DNA from: Ciona savignyi | Lineage: Eukaryota; Chordata; Ascidiacea; Phlebobranchia; Cionidae | Assembly (NCBI GenBank): GCA_000149265.1 | Contig: CH003403.1 | Coordinates: 56,131-120,130 of the forward strand | Length of the DNA stretch: 64,000 bases | Direction of reading: 5' to 3' | Shown: positions 1 through 12,000 of the stretch, piece after piece | Layout: each line of letters starts with the position of its first letter | Numbering within the stretch: the first letter of the stretch is position 1 | Made by a program: the position numbers and the translations under genes | The notes under the pieces: model-generated | Seen by the model: the letters and a program-made list of their open reading frames with translations, nothing else | Told to the model about the DNA's origin: nothing | Database searches by the model: none

Positions 1-40
1 AACCAAGCTTGAATTGAGGCGCGCTCGTAGGTAAAGCCGT
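1..40 (-). CDS. WDSUB1: WDSUB1 exon 12 (U-box, partial)
   Basis: After the acceptor TCTCCAG the sequence reads [13 protein letters not shown], matching the U-box signature DGYSYEKEAMENW. The exon continues beyond position 1. Confidence 0.9.
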
Positions 41-3000
41 CTGGAGACATTTAATTTAACGATATTATTTAGTAGTTAAAGCTCTTAACTATTTTATTTA
101 TTATTATTATTTAGTAGCAATGACTTTATAAAAAATTATTTGTCGATATTATTTAGTAGCAATGGCTCTGAAAAATTTTATTAATCAACAATATTTTGTA
201 GCAATGGGTGTGAAAAATTGTATTTATCAATTATTTAGTAGCAATAGCTCTGAAAATTTCTATTTATCGATATTATTTAGTAGAAATGGGTCTGAAAAAT
301 TATATTTATCAAATTTTTTAGTAGCACTGGGTCTTAAACCTTATAATAAAAAACTCTAATTTATGCAGAATTTGCCAAATTTTTAAATCAATGTTAAAAC
401 TTTGAACATAAAAAATCTATTAATCCATGGCAGATTTAACATTAAAATTTTATACAAATTTTGTATATAAGCGTTTAGATTATAGGTATAGAAATGGCAA
501 GATATACCTGCTGCTATGACCGGGTCCCCCATTATTTCCCTTGATATCGGGCAGAGGTATTCGTCTGGGGATTCCCCTGAAATAATTTCCAACTTAAAAC
601 GGTAAAATGGAAATAATACAAAAAATGCTGTAATGTGTATATGTAGCAAAAGTAGTAAAACACAAAAAATATTTTAAAAAAGACGTTCTGAAAAATGTGA
701 TTTGATTTATTTTGAATGTGTAATTAGCGGAAAACAGGATGGGATATGCTATGGGATAGGATATTCATGTTTATCTCCATGAATAGGTTGACTTTCAATG
801 CAAAATGCGAAGAGGACGTCCACGCAAGAGATGGCAGGAAAACATCCGAGATCAATGCGGTATCCCCCTTGCAACAGCTGAACGAAGGGCGAGAAACAGA
901 AGTAAATGAAGAGAAAAAGAAAAATTACGACAAATATCCTTAAAAATTATGACACATAGCAAAAAAAGGGAAAATTACTACACTTTTCCTCAAAAATTAC
1001 TACACAGAACCTTGAATAAAAGTGTGTGGTAACAAAACATATGGGCAAGCCTTCCTACTACTTACCCTCCATCCTATCTTTCCTAAGATCGGTTACTCTG
1101 GCAGGAGAGTTGTACACAATGTTCTGCCATTGACCGGGTTTATCTGAATTGAAGATGAACATAAGCTTTAGTACAAACAAACTTGTAATTTGTTAGCTCT
1201 GTTTTACTGAAAGAGGTCATTGATATTCAAAACTATTGTTTTAATGAAAGATGTCATTGATATTCAAAACTAGGATAGTATATGGTATCGGATAAGATCT
1301 TTATTTTTAGCACCGTGCATGGGAAAACCAACAACGGGCGTTAACACATGGGCAATCACCAGATCACCTCGCACCCACTGTTAGGTTAACGGAACTATTG
1401 TAGTGTGTTGTGTATGATTCACATGTTTCTTTAATTTGGTAGAACCCATTAATCCGCTGAGTTCAGGCAATGTTGGTGAAGTGCCTTGCCCAAGTAGCTA
1501 GCGACCAGTTTTAAAAACCTGCAACCCTTGGGATAAAAGGCAACGCACTAAACCACCAAGCTAATCAGGCAGACAAAATTAAATGATGTGTCAATTAATA
1601 CCAGTCTGATATATATTGTTACAACCTATGTTTTACTTAAAGGCAACCCGGTTGTGGGCGCAAAGTCTGTAAAATTAATAGAACTTGAAATGTTGTTTAA
1701 AATTAGAAGTAGAAGTTATGTTCATTTATTTCTCACCAATTTGAGCTGGTCTGTCCTGTGGCAGCATTCTTTCACTTGCCGGTACCAAATAACTCTTCTT
1801 CCACACATACTCTTCCTTTTTACCCGAGTCTATTTGACATTAATCAATATTTTATCACATAGAATAAATAAGGTAAATGAAATGATAATAGACTAAATCA
1901 GGTAAATCGGGGAAATTAGGTAAATCAGCTGACATAGAATAAAACAACTAAAACGCTTTATTCTAGTGATGCATTTTGCATCTAATTTCATAGATAAAAC
2001 TTAGATAACAACTTTAAATTTATTAATCTTCACAATGACCTAAATGTGGTTTTGACAATTATGCATGTTTTTTACTATTTATCAATGTTTTTGACAGTGC
2101 GCAAAATGCATGATTACAGCAAAATATTCATGTTGATTCAGTTTTAATGTCTAATTTGTTTTAGGAAAAATATAGTTTTAAATAATTGTGCAAGGAATGC
2201 ATTTTGCACCCTGCAATCTAAACTTAACCATGCCTGTTAAAATAACATATTAAAAAAACACATTTTTCTTGCTCTTTAGGTGTCTTTTAGAGCGGTACAA
2301 AATCTAGATTCAAAATTCTAGTTGCAAGAACAATTATAGAAATAAAACTGGTTCAGATAAAAATCTCTAAGTACCGGCAGCAGACTTACCCTGGTTACTG
2401 GAATTGGAATCCACAAACTGCTTGATAAATCCTGGTGCCATGGCTTGTAGTGGCTGCGGTAGTGAATCAACTAGAGCGGTGAGGTTAATATCAGGTTTTT
2501 TCTGTCCTCCCATATCTTCTTGCAATGCTTTTATTCCACGAATAATCTTGTTACGGTGGCCAAGAGGAGCTAAATTGAAAAAATACGATTTTTGTACTTG
2601 AATAGATATACATTTTTCCATTTCTATTCACAATACTTAACATTAACATTTGTCTGCCAATCTCCAAAAGGTGAATTAATGCATAGCACTGTCCAATTCA
2701 CATTCTAAATTCGAATTCTTTTTTAGAGCGGAAAAAATATGATTTGTGGTGGTACTTGGATGGATATATAGTTTATCATTCATTTCACAATACTTAATAT
2801 TAACATTTGTCTGCCCATCCCTAAAAAGCGAATTAATGCATAGCACTGTCTAATTAACAATCTAAATTTGAATTCTATTTTAGCGCGGTTCGAAATTATT
2901 GATTCAAAGATAATTCTAGAATCCAAACTGATTCGAATAAGGAAATCCTTACAGGACACAAAGAAATATTACACATTGCTTTTAAATGGGACAAGTTTAA

Positions 3001-6000
3001 ACACGACCTAAACTATATATTTTTATTCTTTCACTGCAGTGTATATCTAGTTGAAAGATGATTCAACTGATTTTATTTGCGTCACAATTTGTACAGGGCG
3101 AAAAAGGAGAGAAATATTATCATTAGCCGCTACAGAGTAGTTTAAAACACGGCCTCCTGCTGCACAGGGTGATAATTATTATTAAACCATGTAAATGGGA
3201 TTCAAAAGTATTTCCTTGTTCATGGTCCACAGTTTCTATTTGCGCGCCTTGGTATTAATCAATGGTAACCGAGTTAGAATGAACCAAAACCTTCAAATTT
3301 AGTCACCATCTTCTAAATAAGCGTGGTCCAACTACTTTTGAATAATGGGCCACTTCACAAAAAGGTGACAGCTTGTGGGTCACAAGAGATTCACAAGATT
3401 TAAAAATTAAAAACTACAAATGAAAGTTAGGGCATAATTGAAATTGTTGAACAATAGCAAATATCAATTTAATTATAAATCTCTATTAGTATCCACCAAA
3501 ACCTCTATCACGCACTTTCCCCTTCTTTAGAATTTATTAAGTCTGTAAGCGAGTTAGACTAGTGTGTACAGTAAAAACCGTCAAGGCAGCACTCAAACCC
3601 AAGATCGTTCGGTTGTGAAAAATCATAGGCTACATAAATCATAACCGCCTTAGTTGGATCCCGCTGTTCTAAATAATAATGACTAACAATTGGTCTGAAA
3701 CTTTAAAAGAGAATAATCCCAACTGTGTGTGACATATTATTAAAAAAAAAATTCTAGACGCAGAGACAATCGGTTTAAAATTTGCAAGGTAATAATTTTT
3801 CTCGGATAGGACAAGTGCTTTAAGAGATTATTGTTACTTATTTAATGTCATTGTTGAGTAAGGTTATATATATGAACCCACACACTAAGATTGATAATGG
3901 AAAAAAATTAACAATTTACAGGAATTTTTCTGACAGTTTAAAATTATGGTTGAATTCAATATTATTCAAGAGCAAACTGTTATACAATAGGAGAATTAGC
4001 TGAGTTAGGTCTAAGCTAGCTTTTATAAGTGCAGCTATTTTATTCATTTGACAAATAAATTGGTTAACCAATTAACCAATACAAAGCTATACAAGTACAG
4101 TGTATATACTGTCACTATAAAGCCTACAGCCTACAATAAAGTTCCATTACAAACTTACAAATCCCCAAATCCTTCTGTAATATTTCCGACGTTAAGCTCG
4201 CAAGTTCAGCTCCATCAATTTCATTTTCCTTAAACACTGCAGCATACTGAGGGAGCTTGACTTCGTTGCTCAACCAGCCAATCACTTCTTCACTTGTCCA
4301 AGTTTGAAAGCTCACTTTCGGCGTGGCATTCTCTGCTGACCATAGCAATATTATGATGGAATCCCGGGTACACAAGGTAATTTCCATGTAAACTTAACAT
4401 GGTGAGTAATAAACACTGTTGGTTGGTATACAGAATAATCCCCATTTTAGGGCGACATTCTCTACTGTGTTGAGACCATGGTAATATTTTGATGGAATTT
4501 TGGGTACACAGGGTAATCCCCACTGGTAAGTTAATTTGGTTAACATATCACCAACGTTGGGTGTGCAAGGTAATTCGTTTTTAATTTGTGGGTAAGTTAA
4601 TTTATGGAAATAATAACACCAATGGTGGGTACATGGGTAATTGGGTAATCCCCATAGATAAGTTAATTTATGGAAATAATAACACCAATGGTGGGTACAT
4701 GGGTAATTGGGTAATCCCCATAGATAAGTTAATTTATGGAAATAATAACACCAATGGTGGGTACATGGGTAATCCGCAAAGGTGAGTTAATATTGAAAGT
4801 TTTAACACCAATCATGATAAAAAAGGAATCAGGGCTATACAAATACATGGCTTACCACCAAATGCAGAAACCACTGAAAATGTGAAAGACAGCCATTTGA
4901 GAGCAGGATAGGAAGGAAACAAATAGATTTTACCATTTTGGGAGAAAATTATTTTTACTATTTCGAAAACCCCTAATTAAATCCTTAAATGACTTGAAAA
5001 CAATTAAATAGCTTAAATCAAAAGTCAGCTAATAAGAACATTTTACCAAAAAGGCTAACTTTCACACCATTGGCATTACAACACGCAAATTCTATTTTGT
5101 TGATTTTGTTTGAAATTGGTTCAAAAATACCTTGTAGAATTGGAGAATCCAAAGGTGATTGATGCTGTGTTTCCAAGGATATCAGATCCTTCTGTGGATG
5201 TTGGATGTTCGATAATGGTACAAATGCAAATAATAAATCACCTACTACCTTGTAATATGAATAATGGTTTTGTACAACTGGTTAGCTTATATGATGGTTA
5301 GCTATATAGCAGGTTGGATCATCTCGCGAAAGGTTGTGGGTACGAAACCAACCCTAGCTAATCAGGTGAGTCCTTGGCCAAACCACAGGGATGTTGCCTG
5401 AACTCAACGGATTTATGTGTTTAACAATTTTTGCATTGTTTTCACAGTATAGAACACATTGTAAAGCTACAATAACCCTACGGTGTGCATGAGAAGCTTA
5501 TTGCGATGTGATGATTAAGACATTGCTTTAATTTAATAGAACCCATTAATCCACTGGGTTCAGGCAATTAAGTGTCTTGCCAAAGGACACAACCAACTAG
5601 CTTGTGACGACCAGTTTCGAATCTGCAACCCTTCGGCTGAAAGGCGCTGCACTAACCCACCAAGCTAATAAGTCGGACATAAAAACTTACATCTGCAGTG
5701 CTGGAACCAGGAACATCAGAAAGCAGTTCCCCTGCAATTCTCCATACAGTTGTCACCTTGTCACAACCAGTGGTTGCAATGTATTTGCCGTCTCTTGAAT
5801 ATGCAACGGAAGTTACAATGGTAGAGTGGCCGTCCAAGACCATTTCTGTATCCCCGGACATCTATAAAGCAATTGTGACGCTAAGATATTTGAAATTGTA
5901 TGAAAAATCACCGAGTCGTATGGTGTTATTAATAATATCGGCCAAGAATAAAAAAATTGTTTAAAATTGGCTTTTTACAAAAATACAGAAAATTTGGGTA

Positions 6001-9000
6001 AGGAAACAGTCCAAATTTACAGATACTTCAGGCAATTATAAATTTATAGCAGTGGTTCTTAAACTTTTTTCAGTCGCGCCCCCCTTAAGATTTGTGATTC
6101 ATGCTCACGCCTCACCTACTCAAAAATCAAATTTACGAAAAATAGAGCAATAATTTATTTGCCATTACCCTGCTTAGTGTGAAGGATGCAAGGGATCGCG
6201 AATCGCTATATTAAAGTTCGCGAAAATATAAATTACTGTTACTGATTTCGCGCACTTTTAATAATAAATCATCAATATAACATATTTTGCCTTCAACATA
6301 ACATTTAACAATGGAATTACTATTACATTTATTTACCTTGCTTTTACTTTGCATTATTGACACATAATAAGCATTTATATCACAACGCAACAATAGCCAT
6401 TATGCATTAATATACCACGATTCCTTTATTTATGATTGGCAGAGATGCGACACACCTCTTTATAATAAGGTTATATGGTGTTTTAATAAGTAAGATTACT
6501 CGTTTCAAAGGCTTCGTTTCGTCGATATTCGTCCTATCCTACACGCATTAACTCACGACACGTTTATTGTAGTTTATCATTACTACTTAATAACAGTACT
6601 GTTTGCCTAATGAATTATCTTTCTGGCTTTAAAGATTAGTTTGAGAGGTTCTGAAACCGCATTCTAAGGCAATTTAACATAGTTAAAGTGCGAAAACGAT
6701 TTTCTCGTATCCCACGCATTTCGCGAATCGTTTTAAAATCGTTAATTCGAAACCTGCAATATGTCACTGTCATGCTCGCGCCCCCCTTGAGAAGCTTCCA
6801 CGCCCCCCAAGGGGGGGCGCCCCCCAGTTTAAGAACCCCTGATTTATATCATAAAATGGCGAAATTCTTGTTTATTTATTTATTGAAATATTACAATTCA
6901 TTATTTATTTGATTAAATTAACATATCTTAAACAAATTGATAACAAAAGTGTAAAATATTGACAATTGTACAAAAATGATCTGACATTGCCATGAAATCA
7001 ATTTCACAGCAAAAATTGAGATATCATTTTCAGAATGCTTTTCCTGCCCTAAAGAAATCTGCAGCAAAGATACTACATTGTGCAGACCCGCAAAACAGGT
7101 TGGATATGTCCTTCCCTTAAATGGCCATGCCTGAATAGCTTAAACAGAACATGCTATCCCATATAGGAAGGTATAATGTTGGGAGAATATCGCTTGGCAA
7201 TGCTGTTGTTTACACATTTCCACCTCTTTTTCTCCGCCATGATAAAAAATAATCAATACAAAAAACAAAATATGAAATTTTAAATTAAATCCATTTAAAA
7301 ATTATCAAAATCAAAATCATACCCTGAATAGGAATTTGTAAAACACTGATTTTTAAATTTTTACTTAATCCATCGTAGGTCAAGACACTTTTTTTTAGGT
7401 TTTTTTAAACAATGAATTAAATAATTTGCAAAATATATTATTTTTACTTTTTATTTGGGTTAACAACCACGTCTGTTTGTTTTTTTTTTTACAAATACCT
7501 TAGGCATGTAGTTGCTGCAGACCATAAAAAATATTGAACGGTGCTTATTATATGACAGGCAGCAAACTAACATTGCCGGTCAAAATGAAACATTGCTGGT
7601 CAAATGGCCATTTGTGCCTTGTGAATACTGTAGAAGTATTTCTATCTGTTTTATCTATATTTAGGTACGTTTTATCTAGGGTTAGCTACTTTTGTTTTCG
7701 CTTTAATTACCTTATTTTACAGACTATAACGTGCTCCCGACTATAAGGCCCACTGTCAATAAATTGCTTTGATTAGATTTTTGTCCATACATAAGGTGCA
7801 CCGGGCCTATAAGACGCAACGTTACAGTACAGTAGTTTATTGCGCAAAACGGTGATTTATTTATATAATAACAGTATCGTTACTAGTTTTAAGTGTAGGC
7901 AATAATGTACTATCGGTACTTTCATACATTAGACGCACTGTAGTATAGGGCGCACAATCAATTTAAGGGGAAAAAAGGGATTTAGAGTGATTATGATCCG
8001 AAAAATATGGTGAGTTTTATTAGTTATTATTTATACTTTTGTAATCAGGAAGTCTTTGGATATTGCGACTGAGTTATGCTGTATTAGTTGCAGCATGTTT
8101 CATAAGCATTGTATAAACAGCTTGGCTTGGAAATTTTTTAGATTGAATCAAGTCATCCTACAGTTTCATATGACAAGGAAGTTATAAAGCTACATCACTA
8201 TCAATACAGGAAGTAACAAACTTTGAAGGGAACTTTAAAAATTAAGATTTTAATGGGAAATTCTAAAGCAATTTAAAATCTTGTATTTGTTGTATCTTTA
8301 ATAAACAAGGAAAGTATTAGGACAGGTAAATCCCCTACTAGATTCAAGGTCCTTGCTTTTTGCTTGGAATAATTAGTGGAATAATGAACCTTTTTAATAC
8401 ATGCAATGAAAAGAACTTACACAAATATTTCGACTTGCACTACAATTATCATGATTGAATGTATAAGGCTGAAATATAAAAAAAAATGATGTGATAATTT
8501 AAAATGGATACAAAAAAGATGAAAAAAGATGATGACATGCCTTAAAATGATTGAAGGTTGTGCGTCGTTGATAAAAATACTAATTAGAATTTAATTGGCA
8601 ATTTACATACTGTAACTAAATGATGTTATAATGCTATGTATGTATGACTAGTATAATGTTGAAAAACTGGATAATGATTAAGTTGATGTCTACACTGAAA
8701 TGGGGCATTGTTCTTGAGTATAGAAGGAGTCCAGTCTCAACAATTACATAATAGGAACTTGGCCAACCTATGGTAGCCTCAGGACCAGGAATTTAGGCCA
8801 TAAAAGGCCCTTTAATCAAGAGCCCTGGAGCTATCATGGGTCAGGTATAGTGCGGTCAAGTTGGTCAGTGTCCTGAAGAAAGCTGACTAAATGCTTGGTC
8901 GGGATAGATGCGTCCATGCGATCCAGTATTTCAGGATTCTTAAAATCAACCAGGTGTCTTGGACACGAGTAAAGGTGACATTATGCCGTCGGTTTAAAAA

Positions 9001-12000
9001 AATTATTTGAATTCTTATTTTTATATTCTTTATTCTATTCTAATCTAGCCTAACCATAATTTGGCTAGATTATGGCTAATGTAAAGGCGACAGAAGAAAT
9101 TTAACTACAAGAGTAGAACAGTAGAACAAGGAGCCTTTAAACAGGGAACGATGGTGCAATTATTCTATATTGCTAGTTTAATCCGTTTTAGGAGTTCTTC
9201 ATTGTATGATAGTTGGTGTTACCGCCCGATCGTGTGCTGTTTTATGCTTAGGCAAAACAAAATTATCAAATCGGTTAATCCGCGAACCGTCAACTGCAGT
9301 CTTCAACCAAAGGTTGCAGTTTTCATATTAGAAAGTTGAATTATTTTCAAATGTCTGGTGTTAATTAGTTCCTAGCTGTATGTTGATCGTGATGACATAT
9401 TTTGCAAAACTGCAGAATCCCTATTTTTTGACTTTTGCTGAGCTAAGCTGTTTTTGCAATGCTTGTGAAACATGCTGCATATCGTATACTGGACATGTTT
9501 GGATACACAAAGACTGACTTCCTGGTTATGAAGGTATATAAGACGAGACGAATATGAGGAGATATGAAGTGAACACCGGCAAACAATATGAATCAAAAGG
9601 TTTTGTGCGTAGTTTGCGTTCTGCTGATTTTGGCACTACTGGCGGAGAGTTCGTGGTGGCGTCGGCGGCGTCGTCGGCAACCAATTCGCCGACCAACTCG
9701 TTATCGTTTTCGTGGCTATCGTAGGATAGACCGACGTCGTTTTTCTGTCGGTATAGGGTTTGGAACAACTGGATTTCATCCGTATGGTGGATTTTCGGGT
9801 GGATTACGCGACCATAGGTGATTTGACAATTCTTAAACAATATTTGTATTCTTGAGGCAATTTAACCTAAAAGGAAGTTATAAATTTTAAAGTATAATGC
9901 ATGAGTTTCTGAACATGAAATATTTCCTAAACAAATCTTATCAAGATGAAAATTATTATCCGTCTTTATGTGTTTTTTGCTTAAATGTTTAAAGCCATAC
10001 GAGCTTAAATAACTGTTGTTAAATATTTTAGAATTTCTGCAAATAGATATCGCGTTATTTCCATAGATATCGTCCATAGATAGTTTTCATAGACATATTT
10101 TTTGCAAATAGATATCGTCGGTAAAAATTAAGGTGAAAATAAAAAAAATTCTATTTTGTACAGTGATGATGGAGAGATCCAACAAGCATAATGATGGAGG
10201 TAAGTTTTAACTGCAGGTTCTACCTGTCATAGGATACTTTTGGAAAGTTCGTTTTCTGTGCGTCGGATTTTTGCGCCAACATTTTTTAACCTTAATTTTG
10301 CGCCACGCCAGCAATACTAATTTGCGCCACCACAAACAAAGTTGCATCATTTTCAATTAAAACTTTGAAATATAAAGATTTAAGTATCAAAAATACTGAC
10401 ATAAATGAAAGGTGTAGTCACGCCACGCCAGCATGATTTTTGGAGCTTTCTGCGCCAATACCCGAAAAAGTAGTCTGTGCGCCACTCCAGATATATCCGG
10501 CGCATCATACGAACTTTCCAGTAGGGTCAAAGGATACTTACCAACCCGTAGATTCATAGGGTAGTTAAACAGAACAGTTTGGGCAACTGATATATTATCT
10601 ATCATCGGTATATAGACCATACAAAAACGAACTAAATAAACTACATTTATTGCAAAGGTGATACCTGGAACTGTTGATTACAGAAAAGAGCTATACTCGA
10701 ATCGCGTACATAGAATAAAATTGTTCTGCTTTTTTCTGTCAAGCAGGAAAAATGCAGATAGCGTTAATGGTCACCGCCAGAATAGCGAAACTTTTTAGGA
10801 CATTTAAAATGTTCTTTTGAATTCATTACAACCTATATATCCAAGCAATGTAAGTGACTTTTCCAAGCACATAGCTGGCTAGCAGAATGCTGATGGTTTT
10901 GATTAAATCAATTCTACAGCTGATAGTTGATGCACTAAAACACCAAACTAACTGCTATTTTGCACAGGTGATGAACAGAACTGGCAGAACTTGCCAGAAG
11001 AACTCGGTGACAATGAATAGACCACATAACTGACCCGGACCAAACCATGACGACGCTACCGGCAACCATTTTGTTTTTTTGTGTTTAAATGAAATTTCAC
11101 ATTTTCATGGAAAATTGATATTTCTAAAATATAATCGGATAAGTTATAAAAACTTTGTCATATTGTATATGAAAGAAGGGGAAGTTATGAGTGATCCAAA
11201 ATAAATACAATTAGACATGATGAAAGAAAAAGAAACGATTGGCATGACAGACAAGTTACCTTCGTGATTTTATCACTATCTTTGACACGTTTAAGTTTTT
11301 ATTAATTACTTTGCTTAACATCAAAAGCGCCAAAAAAAACTAGTGCATAGTGTCAAAGAAGCAAAACATTTCAGTAGAGTGATATCTAAAATCACTGGTA
11401 TGCTTAACATTAAATTAGGAAACATCATTTTAGTTAACTTATTATTTATTTGGTGCAGTGGTAATTCAGAAGTAAGAAAAAAAATATGCACAGAAATATC
11501 TAAAATACTTTTGAAAACACAAATGTAGTAGGCCTATTTGATTGGTAAAGTTTAAGAGCATAACATATGTTTTTTTAATTAAAAGTTTAAGCAAAAAAAT
11601 ATGAAGACAATATAACACTTTTCAAATTAAACTACCGTACCTTAAAAAGGTTAATACGTAAAAAAATTACTATTGGATCAATGACTAAACAATCTGGCAC
11701 CATTTACCAATGATCATACAAAGAAAAACACTTACTGTTGTCCAAATCCGAACTGTTTTATCGAACGATACCGAAGCAATGCTGTTTCCGTCCACTGAAA
11801 AGTCGCACGAATTCACTGGTCCATTGTGACCAGACAATACACGAAATAACTGTAGATTTTTGCCTAAAAACGAGATGTTTAAATGAAAATTATGGAATTT
11901 AGCCATACATTTCTGGTCCTGGTAAAAATAGAAAGTTTGATAAAAATAGTGTTTATTTAAAAAAAAATGACAGAAATGATTTAATAAAAAGCTACAGACA

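Larger units (their letters stand above)
577..2389. other. WDSUB1 intron 10
   Basis: AT-rich intron holding a LINE-like fragment (about 795-905) and one SINE-A (1272-1574). Nothing else is recognised; 1580-2280 looks unique. Confidence 0.6.

Noticed and set aside
7020-7200. Candidate extra WDSUB1 exon in intron 7
   Set aside because: Exons 7 and 8 join in phase and match the human order without a gap, so nothing is missing here.
9526-9840. Minus-strand frame of 104 residues over the Arg-rich gene
   Set aside because: Antisense shadow; no signal peptide, domain or promoter, whereas the plus strand has all the expected parts.
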